Part shown: positions 21,890 to 35,985 of the stretch, in pieces
How positions within the stretch are numbered: the first letter of the stretch is position 1
Layout: every line of letters begins with the position of its first letter
From: Toxorhynchites rutilus septentrionalis
Taxonomy: Eukaryota > Arthropoda > Insecta > Diptera > Culicidae
NCBI RefSeq assembly: GCF_029784135.1
Contig: NC_073746.1
Location: 74,504,042 to 74,568,041, forward strand
Length of the DNA stretch: 64,000 nt
Direction of reading: 5' to 3'
The notes under the pieces: generated by a model
What the model was told of the DNA's origin: nothing
What the model saw: the letters and a program-made list of their open reading frames with translations, nothing else
Database searches by the model: none
Position numbers and translations under genes: made by a program

Positions 21890-23100
21890 AAACGTAGATT
21901 CCAGAATATAGGATATAATTTTGTTTCGACTTCCGGTTTGCAGATAATAGAGTAAATGACAAAAAAAGGAACACGAAATATCAATACCGATACCGATATA
22001 CCAACACCATACGATATGGGTGTTGAGTTAAAAGGTGTTACCAGCGGAAGTCGAATATTGTATTCCGATGACATTTTGGAATCGAAGATAGTGACTTCCG
22101 GTTCTTTAAAAACGGCTCAAAAGACCGGAAATAGCATGAAATCCCACAATACGATTAGAAATGATAATGTTAGCATATATCCATGGGTGCACGAAAAAGA
22201 ATGCAAAAAAAATCGAAATTCAAATACATAGAGTTAATCAAAAGTTTCTGATAGCAAAATCAAATGCGTTTCCTCAGTAGTGAGCGCCGCCCAATGATTC
22301 AGGCTTATGCGAGCCATTGATGATACGCGTCAGAGTGAACGAAGTAAAAACCGGGCCTCTAGTACACGGCATTCCGGCTACAAATAGATTCAATTTATAT
22401 AGCTTATTTTGATGCACAGACTATAAGCAATCAAAATTGACTAATTTTATTATTTTTCACACTCCAAAAAAATATTTCTAAATACGTCAAAATATTTTTG
22501 CTTTGTTTTTGAGGCGACGAAAACAAAAACGGTTCCAAATCGCTAGAATGAAGAGAGCAAGAAAAAAGTTGCCACAACCAAATGCCAGATTTATGATATC
22601 TTTCATTTAACTACATTTACATACTGAAAATTCGGTAGGAAGCACCGTTCCTAATATACAAAAGGGACTACTCTGGACGACCAGTCCGGTATCACCTTGC
22701 CTCATAGGTTGGACCTTTGGAAAAGGAAGGAAAGATCTCAGGTGAAAGTGATAAGTATTCACCATTATGACTGACATGAAAATTAGTATACAGCTTGCTA
22801 AAATATAGTGAAATTTATATTTAATACAGCTAATTGATTATGTGACGTGACAAAGCTTTGTGAATCCTGTTTTTCGCAACAAGCGTGTTGTCGTGTCACA
22901 AAATACATGTCGATATTTGCAGTTTTTTTCTGAAGCTACGTCCATCTTTCGTTGACAAATCATAGAGCAAAGTTCATTTGTATGTTTTGAAATGGAACTC
23001 AAAATAATAGATGTCTTTCGTTAAAGACTTGTAAACTGTTTTCTAATAAAACAGATATAAAATCGATAAAATCAATTTCGGTCATATGGCCATCACGAGC
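21890..23100. other. No gene seen; GACTTCCGG-type repeat at left
   Basis: 21925-22130 contains three ACTTCCGG motifs and related blocks, suggesting a decayed dispersed repeat. 22250-23100 has no feature I can support. Confidence 0.35.
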
Positions 23101-23104
23101 CCGT

Positions 23105-24130
23105 TAACAGCGATCAATCCGTTGGACCCAATTTTCCAATACTCGACCGGAATGTTGCGAATCGCGTTGGATGTTGTCTCTGAGCTCTTCTAAAATTACT
23201 GGTTTGTTGGCATATACCAGTGACTTGATATAGCCCTATAAAAAGAAATCCAATGGCGTGAAATCGCATGAACGAGGCGGCCAATCGAAAGTTCTATTCC
23301 TTGGAATTATACATTTATCGAACCTTCTTTGCAATAAATCCATTTTAAAGTGATGTGATGTGATGTGCATCTTGTTGAAACCACACATCATTGATGTTAA
23401 GATCTTCCAATTCTGGTCAAAAATATTGCTCTCCATTGATGGTAAGATGACGATCATTCTCATCGACGAAGAAATACACTCGACAAAAAAATAGAGGAAC
23501 AAAGTGCGAAATCGGAAATTTTAAGTGATTTTTGACATGCTGTAACTTCGTGAAAAATCAACGCATATCGATGTGATGCGCATCATTTTGAAGCTACAAC
23601 TTGCATCAGTATCAGAAAATCTTGCGTACGTATTTTTATCTTGGTATAGGTGTAGGTGTAGTGGGCAATAATATCGGGAAGAAACTAAAAATCGATTTTT
23701 CTTTGTTTTTTTTCATGAATATTCTGCACTAACACAATTTTTTGCTAACCAGAATAATTTGTTGTTTTGACGAAAAAAAATATGTTTTTTTGTATGGCGG
23801 GTGGGCTAGGACCTCCCATTTCAGCGTTTAAAAGTATGTTTCGGTTCCGGTTTCTCGACGTGCGGTCGAGCATCCAATTCTTCATCTTCAAACTTTTTTG
23901 GCGGTCCGGAACGTTCTTCGTCTTCCAAGTCAAAATTGCCACTTTTTAACCGTGCAAACAATGTATTAAACGTTCGCTCAGTCTGAACATGGTCACCATA
24001 AACTTCCACCACAGTGTGATGACTTTCCGCAGCTTTTTTCTTCATATTGAAGCAATGAAGTAACACTCCCCGCAAAAACACTCTCGTTGGTACGAAATTC
24101 GACATATTCGAAGTGGCAAAAACATTGTTG
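23105..24130 (-). pseudogene. Decayed mariner-type transposase, interrupted
   Basis: The N-terminal part starts at ATG 24105 (MSNFVPTRVFLRGVLLHCFN, then KKKAAESHHTVVEVYGDH, RLKSGNFDLEDEERSGPPKKFEDEEL), typical of a mariner-family N-terminus. The catalytic and C-terminal part lies at about 23500-23105 (RTFDWPPRSCDFTPLDFFL, corresponding to the PPRSCDLTPLDYF motif). The two halves are separated by a deletion and by the repeat at 23475-23750, with stops and frameshifts. It cannot make transposase. Confidence 0.8.
23475..23750 (+). repeat. Dispersed 260-280-bp repeat (copy 1)
   Basis: Starts TACACTCGACAA and ends near TTGCTAACC. It matches 42307-42565 through GCATGCTGTAACTTCGTGAA-type blocks, AACGCATATCGATG and ATCATTTTGAAGCTACA. 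It interrupts the mariner remnant, so it is mobile. TA at its left edge fits a Tc1/mariner-type MITE, but the ends are not proven. Confidence 0.7.
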
Positions 24131-25330
24131 TTTACGTTTCAACTTTTTGACATATACTGAAGAAGACGCGCAATGACAGTAGCTTTCCAACGAATGTCTG
24201 GAAATTTGATTCACTGCAATAATAATAAAGTTACACCATCTGTTGTAAAACCGAAGAAACTTACCGGTACACCAAATATTTTTTTATAAATTCATTTTTT
24301 TTTCCAAAAAAAATTTTAGTGCAATACACTAAATTTATAAGCTAGCGATTGACCAGAAACGTCCAGAATCGGCCAACAGAAGAGGTGTTGCGTTCCATCA
24401 GGACAGCAATGCTACGTGCCTCTGGGCGGAACAAAATTAATGTACGGAAAAATATGATTGCTTCCAGTTTTCAACAATTCGAACCATTCAATAATTCCGG
24501 TACTTTGTTTGATAGCCAATTGAACGAATCTCAGAGAAATGTCATTTAGTATCCTGTTAATGGAGGGCTCTCAAACGTTCGCTTAGTAAGCGAACGCGCA
24601 ACCGTTTTGAGATTAATTCTCTTCTTCCACCCTGAAAAAGTGTTGTTAACCGCTCGCTGGCTGGAGCATACATATAGTAGGCATCTTCTTCTCCTTACTT
24701 GTGTCAAAAAGGCTTTAAACTTAGTCGTGAGTTCACCAGATTTAATTTGTACTATTCGATCGTTTCAATAAGCTGTCAATGGGTGGTGCTCATGTTGTAA
24801 TATTTTCCTTCAGCTTAGCACGCAATATGTCTGGGCGAAAAGCATCACTGGAACACCCTCGACAGAATTCCTAATAAATCATTTCGCTTCTTGTTACGCC
24901 AGGTATTACTTAAGAATGCATCGATAAATTTCAAATAACTTTTTTTGGCAGCAGAGGCAGCCGTGGCAGTGTTCTAAGCTCTGCAGTACAATTTTCTTAA
25001 CCAATGTTAAAGTTCCTAAAACTTACATTATAGACACATTAAACGAAAAAAAAGTAATTGTATTGATTTCAACACAATTTTATTTTGACGTGGGACTACG
25101 TCTAACCGGAATAAATGGAGGGTAAAATGAAAACCTAAACACAGAACATGCAGGAAAAAATGAAAGATTTCGAATGCTTATAGCTCGAACATTTCGTACT
25201 GGATAGGAGAGATGTTTTCATCACTTGATAGGGAATATTTCTACGCATCTATCGCAACTAACAAAATGTTGTTTTTCATTAGATAAACAATTGAATAACT
25301 GTAAAATATTAGGCGTTTTCTAAACGCCCT
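24131..25330. other. No gene; part matches 33.96-34.11 kb inverted
   Basis: 24938-25110 (GCAGCCGTGGCAGTGTTC, AATTTTCTTAACCAATGTTAAA) is the inverse of about 33960-34110. GACGTGGGACTACGTC at 25087-25102 is the terminal palindrome seen in other elements here. TTCGCTTAGTAAGCGAA near 24579 is a short perfect palindrome. No coding signal. Confidence 0.5.
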
Positions 25331-25980
25331 AACTGCATCGTTTTGATTGGCCCGATTTACGGTTTCCCTAACACAGCCATCAAAACCAAGCAGCCTTGGG
25401 GAAATCGGCATTGCAAATACATGAAAGTAGGGGGACTTTTGTTCTCATCGAAAAATGTTCCCTAACACAGACTTTAAAATCAAGCAGCGAAATCGGCATT
25501 GCAAACACACGAAAGAGACTAGAGGCGAATGAACTGAAAAGTTTAAACCCTCTTAAAGCCAAAAAGAAGAAGAAGAACACACGAAAGTAGGGGGAACAAA
25601 AGCTCCCACCGAAATGTGTTCCCTAATAGAGATTTCTAAACCAAGGTGCCTGGAGAAATCGGTATTTCAAATTCATGCAAGTCGGGGCTATTTTTGTTCC
25701 GACTGGAATGTGTTTCCCTAACACAGACTTCAAATCCATGGAGCGTGGGGAAATTGGCATTGCGAATTCATACAAATCGGGGGTATTTTTGTTCCGATTG
25801 AAATGTGTTTCCCTAACACAGACTTCAAAACCGAGGTTTCTGGGGAAATCGGCTCTGCAAATAAATGCAAGCTTCGAGTACTTTTGTACTCGCTTGCCTT
25901 TGTGCAAACTAGAATATGTTTCCTTAACACGGTCTCCTAAACTTGGGAACCTGGGAAAATCGTGCAGACACTAGAAGCGA
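25330..25980 (+). repeat. Tandem repeat, unit about 95-120 bp, six diverged units
   Basis: TTCCCTAACACAGACTTCAAA-type segments followed by GGGGAAATCGGCATTGCAAAT and TTTTGTTCCGATTGAAATGT-type segments recur across the block. One related single unit is at 43015-43075. Short frames across it are artefacts of the repeat. Confidence 0.8.
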
Positions 25981-26371
25981 ATGAACTTCCCAGTTTCAAG
26001 CAAATTCGAGATTCGAGAAGTATGTACACTTTTGGGATGTAAACTTCAGAGGAAAATGTAAAATAAAATAATCGTTTGATAATTTTTTTTGTCTTTATTG
26101 GAAAGATTTTCAGCCTTAGGCTGGTTCATCAAACGTTTGATAATTCTTCCGTACATATATTTTGTTCTAGTCATCATACCAAACGTAAAAGGTCCGTCAT
26201 TAAATTTACTTGTAACGAAGAACAATCAATCACAATAAATGAATTGACTTTACATGGCATTTGTTCATTTTTTTCACTCACAGAGCAAATATATTGAACT
26301 CAATTGAATTTGGAAACTGTTTCATTCAATCAAGAATTTAATCAATACAAACGAATGATTGCTAAGCTAAG

Positions 26372-27074
26372 GTAGTTCCACGTCAACCTTGCGGTTATAT
26401 CATAGATATAACCCACTCATTTTTTATTGTTTTCCATGACGTGAAACGCTATGACTCAGGAATAACATTCTATTAAGTGGTTTTTTATGGCTGTTTCGAT
26501 GATGTTGTTAGGCATTAGTGTCGAAAAAATAACGATGCTTTCACCAATACAAAAAAAAAACCATTGCGGAAAATTGAAAATTTCACTTTCAGAGCACTAG
26601 CTCGAGTTTTCCGACGTTTTTCACTATACATTGCGACGGCAGATGAAAATTTAATATCCTGTGAGTAATCGATTAGAGTTTGGTTGATATTACTTTCACT
26701 TTTCTTCATAAATCAATGTTTTTATGCCTAACCTTTCGGAAAAACACAAAAAAGTTATAGTTTGCTCTCAGCTTTTAAGAAAACAACATCAAGCTCGATT
26801 GTCTCATGTTGTTATTCTATTCATAACTGTCCCACCATGTATTTTTTGATATCAAATAAATCGGTTCGTGGAGGCGATCTGGCGTAGTGGTAACATCCAT
26901 GCCTCTCACGCTAAAGGTCACGAGTTCAATTCTCACTCCCGACATTCTTCCAAAAATGGAAGTTAAAAGTTGGTTCGTCACTTTTAAATGACGTTGAAAG
27001 TCACTATAATACAGATAAAAAAACAGAAAGTGGGTTATATCTATGGTATAACCGCAAGGGTGACGTAGGACTAT
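26372..27074. mobile_element. MITE-like element with 46-bp terminal inverted repeats
   Basis: 26372-26417 (GTAGTTCCACGTCAACCTTG, then CGGTTATATCATAGATATAACCCACT) is nearly the reverse complement of 27029-27074. The interior holds a region shared, inverted, with 33690-33930, and the SINE at 26869-27023. The outer part of the TIR (GACGTAGGACTA) matches the palindrome on family A. Non-coding. Confidence 0.75.
26869..27023 (+). mobile_element. tRNA-derived SINE, second copy
   Basis: Same family as 4412-4574: GGAGGCGATCTGGCGTAGTGG, a box B-like GGTCACGAGTTCAATTCTCA, then the body and CACTATAATACAGATAAAAAAA. No clear target duplication, so its ends may be altered. It lies inside the element at 26372-27074. 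Confidence 0.8.
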
Positions 27075-27179
27075 CGTTGACTTAGAGATCATTTGTTTGA
27101 ATTTGAATCTGAATTCATTCTGAATGAATGAATATTTGGGGGACTTCGAAAACGAGAGCGTTACGTTGGAGGCACAAGG

Positions 27180-28126
27180 TTTTATGCATCCAATATTGGA
27201 TACGGAAATATCCTACTGATGGGGAAGAATAATCTTCAGACGCTATCCTGTTAATTGCGATTGATTGAAAAATCACAAAACCAAATGTATTTGGTCACAG
27301 TGTTACATGGATAGAAAACATTAAAATAAACTTTTTCACATGAATGTAATTTTAAATTCCCAGAGGAACTGGCAGATTATTTTCAGTAACGATTAGATAT
27401 TTCCACATTTTCCTCGATACTGGAAGCCCACCAGTGGTTAATGCTAACTCGATAACCATCTGTTAATAGCACTTGATTGAAAAATATTTGGTCACAGTGT
27501 TACATGGATAGAAAACATTAAAATAAACCCTTTCACATGAATGTATTTTTAAATTCCCAGAGGAACTGGCAGATTATTTTCCGGATCATTCTCGATGCTG
27601 AATGGCATACAAACGGAAAGAATTCCGCGCGTGTGTGTGTGTGTATGTGTGTGTGTGTGTAGCGACTGCTTCGAGATCTTCCCGGGGAACCGTTTGTGGC
27701 ATCACTCTCCTCCTGATGGATTCCCTTCTGGCCTAAGGTGCACAAACAGGCTCTTGGTGACACCATTCATCCGCGCTTTCATGATAAACGAAGAGCTTCA
27801 CCACAACAGCGACACCATGCTCCAATCGCTGTTCAATTTGAAATGAGTGGATTTCCGAGCGGCGCTCGCTTATATACCGATTGGTGATTTCAATAGCCTG
27901 TTTTGAAAGCAATTTTAAGACTATTGAAACAAGTTTTTGGATCAGAAAGTAACAAGTATAGAACGCGTAGACATTTTATCTTTCGAATGAAGTGTTTATC
28001 ATACCATTTCGTTCAGATGTTTAGGAGCTATTAACGCTCAAAATCTCGGTCTCCGGTGTAACGCTTTCGTTTTCGAAACTTTGATTTTACACCCCGGTAT
28101 AGAAATGAAAGACGTAGTCCTACGTC
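27180..28126. repeat. Complex dispersed-looking repeat with internal duplication, microsatellite and TATA box
   Basis: 27288-27384 and 27485-27581 are a direct duplication (GGTCACAGTGTTACATGGATAG through AGAGGAACTGGCAGATTATTTT). A (GT)n tract spans about 27629-27661. On the minus strand TATATAAG at 27869-27876 is followed by GC-rich CGAGCGCCGCTCGG, a strong core-promoter look. The block ends in the palindrome GACGTAGTCCTACGTC at 28111-28126. No convincing frame follows the TATA box. Confidence 0.55.
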
Positions 28127-28309
28127 AAAATAAATCGGTTCAAGTACAAGAATTTTATGTCACGCCTTCAGCAGGGCTAATGTACTCATTTCTGGTTTGA
28201 AAGAACGAACTAATTCTCTAACAAATAAAAAAAAAAGTTGAACAGAACACGCGTACACCTTGTTAGCAAATGCCTAATAACAATGAAATTTATATTCTGC
28301 AAAGTACTG

Positions 28310-29042
28310 GAGATCACTCCCTTCTTCATAAAACGATGTTTTTATGCATAATCTTCCAGAAAAACACAAAAAACTTATTGTTTGTTCCCAGTATTTCAAA
28401 AAGAACATCAAGTTCAAATGTCTAATGTTGATATTCTAGGCATAACTGTCCCACCATGAATGTTTGAGCCCATAACTATGATTGATTGATTGAAATGAGG
28501 GGATCTTTTCACATATCATTAAACAATAGTTTTCTGCTTATACAAAAACCCAGTGTATTGCTAAACCGAATAGCTAAAAGTTTCTGGTAGACAATTATGC
28601 TAGAAAACATTGAATGCGTTTTTATCAGTTGCTGATTTTGGAACATGGGACAACTATGCGTAGAACGGCAGATTACTTGATGAGAGGTGTGCGAAAACGA
28701 TAATTTCCTTCACACTGTTTCGCAAAATTATTGATTTTGTGAGGGAGGGAAATGAAAGAAATGAGCGCCATAGTGGCAGCCATTTGTGGCTTCCTTCTAC
28801 CTTCACCTTAAGCCTTATTGACAGCACGGGTAGGTGAGCACACAAATGGGTAGAACAAATGTATGGGAAAATGGAAATACTTCCAGTTAGTTGAATTTAA
28901 GTTAAATTAAGTTAATTTAAACAACATGCAAATCATTAAAATACACTCGCAACAAAGGTAGTTATTGACGTTAACTTTATTTCATAAAACCGTGACTTGT
29001 TTTCTGATTTACTATCCTTAATGAAAGACGAAGTCCTGCGTC
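28310..29042. repeat. Mosaic of repeats shared with 26.7 kb, 33.6 kb and family A
   Basis: 28322-28460 matches 26700-26850 (CATAACTGTCCCACCATG). 28676-28810 matches 33500-33680 inverted (GAGGGAGGGAAATGAAAGAAATGAGCGCC). 28816-29042 is the third family-A copy, ending GACGAAGTCCTGCGTC. Non-coding. Confidence 0.65.
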
Positions 29043-29044
29043 AA

Positions 29045-32000
29045 AACAGTTTTGTTATGTAACGCAACCCTCTCTAGTCCGCTACTGAAAATTTCTTACC
29101 AGATCAAGAAATTCCTAACAATTTAGAAGCGGTAGTGGACTCAACCATGCTGAGGATATAGTCTTTGAGACGGACTCCCCGGATGCCAACAATCTAGTTA
29201 TAATCTTCATGATAATAACCATCTATTCGTAATGCTATTGTTTGTGAAAAAAGCTATTCGATTTATTTTCCTCTCATCCCAATTATCAAACTGGGTATTA
29301 TCAATAAGTTTTAATCTCTTTCGTGGATTATTTTCCTCCACCGAAGACCTGTGTCATTATGAGTTGGAAACATCGTTTCCAAAGTAACAATATCTAGTTT
29401 GTGCTGGTTCGTCTTACCATTTACTATCAGTACCTCTCCTTCACCAACCACAACCAGTCGCCAACCAAGGAGCAGTATCGATTCGCGCACGGTGCATATC
29501 GATTGCGGCCGTCCAAATTTGCATACTGCAATTTGCAATAATAAAAGCTGATTTTTTCCATTCCAATTTCAATAAGGTTTCCGTTCCGAAAAGAGTTTGC
29601 AGAATTTGTTAAGGTACGCCTTGTTGCTGCTGCTGCTGCTTTTACTGATACCGGTGATGTCGACTGTCCATTGAATCTTCCGAGTGCCGAACATCCGCTC
29701 GGTGGAAGACTGGGGGTGGATGGGAATTCGAGGATGCGGCAGGTGGAAAAAAAATCCCATCTCGCATTCCCATACCGTCCCTTGCAGCACGAAGCACCGG
29801 GCAAGCGCGGGCGTTGTTTGTGTACATTTGGTTGCTCAATGGCAGGCATGTTTTCGAGGAGTAAAAGGTATGCAGATTATTACACAACGACACAAACTGA
29901 CCAGTGCAGTGGGGTCTGAGTAACGGCGGCAGTGAGGATGGAGGTGGCCTCGTTCATTCCGAGCGCTGTCGTGCGTTCATCTGGGCGGAGATCGCCTGTC
30001 AGTTTGCCAATCAATTCGCGCATCCCAACCGCGCGTTGAAACCCCGAATCAAGTCTGGCGGCAGTGCAACCTTTTGTAATGATTAGATGATTTTATGCAA
30101 CAGAACAGCTTAGGTTGTACTTGCGATTCCCGGAATATTTTTCTTATATTGGTGACTGGTTTAAATCTGTTTGCCTGACTTCAACCCTGTCGACTGCTCC
30201 AGACATGGCCCGGACAAAGGATGGAACCATTTTTGTTTGTGCATCAGCAGCATCATCGTCGTCATTGACAACAAGTTGAAATGCACTCTGCTACCAGACG
30301 ATCGATTTCCGTTGACGGGAGAGAGACGAGTCATAGCTGAAATGAGTGCAGCCTCCCCAGTGATTAGCATATGTCGACAGATAAATATTGTAAATATTGA
30401 TGACCCCTTAATCGGATTCATTTTCTTCATTAATCATTATATCGTTTCGTTGAATGGTACGACGCGCGGGCAGGCGGGTCTACACTTAGGCCGCCTAGCT
30501 GAGAAAACACCGCGGTATACATGTTTGCAACTGCAACTTAACCAAAGCAAAGCCTGTGCGCGAGGGCCGAGGATAGATCGCCGAGGGATACACGGAACGA
30601 ACCTGCGTGCAGTAAGCCTGCAAACAAATAAACTCATAAACTCATCGATTGATCGTTCGCAGCGTCTCGTAAGTTTCGTTGGAGAGTTGTTGCTGGAGAT
30701 CGATTTTCGCAGCCTCCCAATGATGATTTATGATGAGTTTATAGCCGGAAAAAGGGCGCACATAGACTGACTCTTTCTCTCCCATATTTGCATAGATTAA
30801 TGGAAAGCGATAAATAATGCTCTGTTTCGTTTCTCGAGGGGGTGAACTGCCAGTCGTGGTTCTGGCTCAAATCGAGAAATGCTCTGCTTTGCACCGGCGC
30901 TGCCATCGACAATTGCGATCCAGATGCGATATCAAATGGATCGAAAATGGCAATCAGCACTTCGAGGATGTCAGTCGCGTGAAAGTGGAGCGTTTGTTCA
31001 TTTCTAGTTTTGCACCTATACAGAACCGCCCACGATCGGCTGATTGCGAAGAGAAATCTTTCGAGTTTGCAACAAATGTACTCAGTGTACTGTTGTCGTT
31101 ATGTAATTGATGTTAAGGTAAAAAAACATCATTCTCTGAACAAAATTGATTGATCTTCAACCTGTTTCAGGAAGTTTCCACGTCAGGCGTCCAAAAACCA
31201 TTAGTTGTATTCAAATAAAAGTTCAACTCTGAGCAATTAGCAGTCTCCAATGCCTCGAATCGCTATTATGTAATAATTCCCCACTATAAAGCCAAAATCG
31301 CAGCTTTCTTGAGCGATCTTACGGCGGGATCGCCTTACTGGGCATCCTTCAACAACTCATTCATTCACTTCACTCTTGAAATTGAAGCTCAGCCGAACCA
31401 GCCGATTCATAATCCCACACTGGACAAACAGAACATCGATCTAAATATGGCGTCCTGGCAGTAATAACCGTAAAAACTGCTGTAAGACATGCGTTGAATT
31501 GTAATCTTGCGATTTCATTCCATGTCATTTCACTTTTTAGGGGATAAACTCTTGAGGAGAAGGCAAAAAAAAAACCGTGACTTCCATTTAGCTCCGCATT
31601 ACTCCTCGCTCGCGTGTGTCAGTCCGAACGCCCCACTTGTTCGCGCCGCAATCCACCATGACTTACCCGTGCCAGAGGGAGCAGCAGGTTGGATCGGAAC
31701 CATATTCGCCAATAATGGACTCGTGGTAAATATTGGTACATGCACTTGTTCATATTTTACTCATTTTCTGCGCAAACATCGACGACGCTCGTTCCGGACC
31801 AAGCGAAGCGGGCGGCTCCGAGACTTTAATTTAATCTCATCCCACGCAGACGCCTCAACCTTGAGACTTGAAAGCTACACTTCAACGCTCACGGTCAAGA
31901 TTTCTTTTATTTCATAGCGAGGAGACACACGTCGCCTCGAGAGACGAGAGACGGTTGTTGTTGTTGTTGTTGTTGTGGTTGTTATTGTTACTGCTGCTGC

Positions 32001-33400
32001 TGCTGCTGCCCTCACTAAACGTACGAGATGTCATTTCCTGGTTGCGCATTTCTCGATCGAAGCTGGTAGGTTCGAATAGTCAAACCACTCATTTATTACG
32101 GAGCACTTGAATGGTATGTGCTTCACCCTCCGTTAGTCGTCAATCTCCCCCGATATCTACCGGATTCGATCCGGCGATTGTTATCCGGTTGTTGGCCTAA
32201 GCCTAGCGTGGGGTAATAAGTGACAGAACTACTTTCCTGTGCATATATGTAGGGTAAAAGAGGGAATTTTGACCCCCTAAGCAAATCGCCTAATATTTCC
32301 AAACCAATACGGTCAAAACAAAAAATGGCACATTGAACGCTGAGCTACACTTATTTTCTCTCAATCAATAATGTTTAATCATTATATAAAGCTTCAATCT
32401 ACCAAATATAACATTAAATAAAAGAGATGATTTTTGGACATTAAAATTTGATGCGGGTGGATTTGGATTGTCTGTGGGGTGATTTGGTCCAGTGTGTATT
32501 CCATTGAAAAATAAACATACTTATGTTTATGTAAAACAATTTGGGACAATATTACAATCAGTAACAGTGTTCTGGGATCGATACCAGGTGTCTTAATCAG
32601 ATTCCAGACCAGAAAAATTGCATTGAGACCATTTCGAATTCTGCATGGATATTTTCACTGTTGTTCGAGTATTTTCAAACACTTTCGATTCTTGGTCAAA
32701 GAAAATCCGTTCCTGCGTTACTCTTTCAAGCTCCTTCCTCTTCCAACATTGTCTGTCCATCCTTTTTTTTGTAATTCTGCGACATCTGGAGTCAGTTAGA
32801 CCAAAGAAAAGCCTCAAACCTGTAGGACCAATTTACCCCACAGAAACGTGTCCATGTCACTCCACCCAACATGCAAAAATTAAAATGCAATTAATTTCCT
32901 TTATTATTATCAAATTTACAGTTTCACTGCATCAAAATGTTCCTCTTCTGTAGGCGAACAGAACTTTACTGCACAATACACGAAAAGTTTGTTTAATCAG
33001 CGGAAAAAAAAAACCTTAAAACCACGATCGAAAAATTCACATTTTCTGACAATTAAAGTGCTTGATGTGTTCATGCTACCGTTCCCTTCCACCAGTTAAA
33101 TTTTACCCAAGTTTTTTTTACGTTAAGTATATACGGTTCAACAATAAAAAGAGATGACATTAGAAAAAATCCAAGTTGAGCCGTACTTTTCGAGATAAAG
33201 GGGTGGTCCAAATCACCCCGTATGTCCAACTCGTGTTACCCTACTTATGATGAAAATGGAAAAAATATATTTCGGCAAAAAAATGTCGATTCTAGCGTAA
33301 CTAGATTACGGCGTCATTCTTTACGAAACCTCTATCATTCGTCTATCCACCAAGACAACAGGCTATACATGGATACCTCAACAATTTCTGATAAGTAATG
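29045..33400. other. Low-repeat region, no gene recognised; simple repeats
   Basis: Parts (29400-31950) are GC-richer. A CTG run lies near 29627-29640, and a (TTG)n tract with (CTG)n at about 31955-32010. Frames of up to 199 codons exist (30171-30770), but they lack family motifs or splice context. 32220-33240 is AT-rich. TTTACCCCACAGAAACG and AAATCACCCCGTATGTCC occur near its ends. I see no RNA gene. Confidence 0.4.
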
Positions 33401-33409
33401 TCAAGCACT

Positions 33410-34110
33410 ACTATTCTAAACTACTACTGTAACTACTAATACTATTACTACTTCAGCTAAGTCAACAACAAAATTAACATTAATTGAGAGCAACAAAATA
33501 CAGCTTTTGAGGGACGAACAAGAAGGATGAAAGTCCACACAGGAACAACAACGTTTAAGGTGAAGGTGGAGGCAAGCCACAAAAGGGCTGCCACAATGGC
33601 GCTCATTTCTTTCATTTCCCTCCCTTACCCCTCGCCAAAAAATCAATAATTTTGCGAAACAGTGTGAAGAAAATGATCGTTTGCGTACACTTTCCATCGA
33701 GTAATATTAACCAAAATCTATGCGATTACTCACCAAATAATAAATTTTCATCTGCCGTCACAATGTATAGTGGAAAACGTCGTAAAACTCGAGCTAGCGC
33801 TCTGAAAGTTAACTTTTCATTTTTCAATTTTCCGCAATGGTTTTGTTTGTACTGGTGAAAAAATAGTTACTTTTTCGACACTGATGCCAGACAACATCAT
33901 CGAAACAGTTATAAAAACCATTCAATAAAATGTTAGACCGTTTCATGTCATGGAAATTAATAAAATAAAATTATGTTGATATCAATACAATTATTATTTT
34001 TACGTTCAATGGGTCTATAATGTAAGTTTCAGCAATTTTAACATTGGTTAAGAAAATTGTATAGCAAAGCTCGGAACACTGCCACGGCTGCCTATGCTTT
34101 CAAAAATATT
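33410..34110. repeat. Dispersed repeat shared with 26.5, 28.7 and 25.0 kb
   Basis: 33500-33680 matches 28676-28810 inverted; 33690-33930 matches 26505-26710 inverted (AAAACGTCGTAAAACTCGAGCTAG); 33960-34110 matches 24938-25110 inverted. Non-coding mosaic. Confidence 0.65.
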
Positions 34111-34370
34111 AAACGGAAAAGTATTACATTCAATCAAAATGCCTCGGCCAACGAAGAGAAGGGTTAAGGCTCTCCAACGTGAATATGTGAAAACAATACG
34201 GTCAACGAAGGAAAATATTAAGGTATTATCAACATCGAGTTACTGTGAGGAAAAACTTGTTAATACCAAAAGAGCCCCAATTCGCATGTGTTATAAATTT
34301 GCTCGTGTTACGCTCGCGTATAATCAGAATTTTACTTAATATGCAAATACACCTTCTATATATATTTATA

Positions 34371-35288
<918 letters not shown>

Positions 35289-35289
35289 T

Positions 35290-35985
35290 TTGCAATTGTT
35301 CATCGCAACACATCGTTCATACTTACTTCCGTATTGAATTGCTAGTTTTTTCAAATGTATTGTAAGACTCGTGTCAGTGAAGCGCAACACAGTCTGATAA
35401 GTGGATTGATCTATTTACGTACTAAGATCAAAACAAACGAAATAAATTGCTCTTCTCTCACAAACACTATTACCCCATTTTACACGTGGTTTTACCTATA
35501 CTACTACAAAGGCTTGCTTCCACCTTCACCTTAAGGGGGTAGTACACTATAAACATCATAAGAAGTATGTGATTTTCGCCATTTTTTTTTCAACGAGAAA
35601 ATAAAATAATATGATTAATCTGATATCACAATTTTATTAAGTATATATTACTTAACAAACAAAAAGTATATTTGTGTCAATTGGACTGTACTCTGAATAG
35701 CCACAACCCTTGCAGCCATAACCTTGTAATCTGGTGGGAGTTCTACAAGTTTTTCTAGTGGACCGATTTCAACCAATGATTTTTTTACGTAATCTTGGAT
35801 ATATTTCCTGTCATCGTACGTAGGTTTTTTTTAAATAATGATTTTTGCCGAAATGGCGACATTTTTTTGTAAAAAGAAATACGTTTCAGCCTCAAAAATC
35901 GAGACAAAAACATTCGCCGAAATTTTATTTTTCAAATTATCAAAAAAATCCTAGGTACAATGCAAGAATTTCAGTGGAGCATCTA
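35290..35985. other. No gene seen
   Basis: AT-rich. GGCTTGCTTCCACCTTCACC near 35510 matches the edge of the 28.8 and 33.5 kb repeats. The rest, up to the transposon, shows nothing recognisable. Confidence 0.4.

Noticed and set aside
24600..24660. Possible fourth histone-type stem-loop (minus strand, ACTTTTTCAGGGTGG)
   Set aside because: The stem pairs poorly and the downstream purine element is at the wrong place; too weak.
25330..25980. Regularly spaced repeats that might suggest a CRISPR array
   Set aside because: Units are ~100 bp, diverged and contiguous in a eukaryotic genome; there are no short identical repeats with unique spacers and no cas genes.
26875..26950. tRNA-like box A and box B sequence
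   Set aside because: It is the head of a SINE with a body and A-rich tail, repeated at 4412-4574; no cloverleaf with an anticodon stem was found.
30171..30770. 199-codon frame on the + strand
   Set aside because: No recognisable domain and no splice or start context. Overlapping frames are present on the other strand, as expected by chance in this GC-richer stretch.
34094..34339. 81-codon frame with a basic stretch (MPRPTKRRVKALQ)
   Set aside because: It lies at the edge of a dispersed repeat. It has a DNA-binding look but no match I can name and no second copy with the frame kept.
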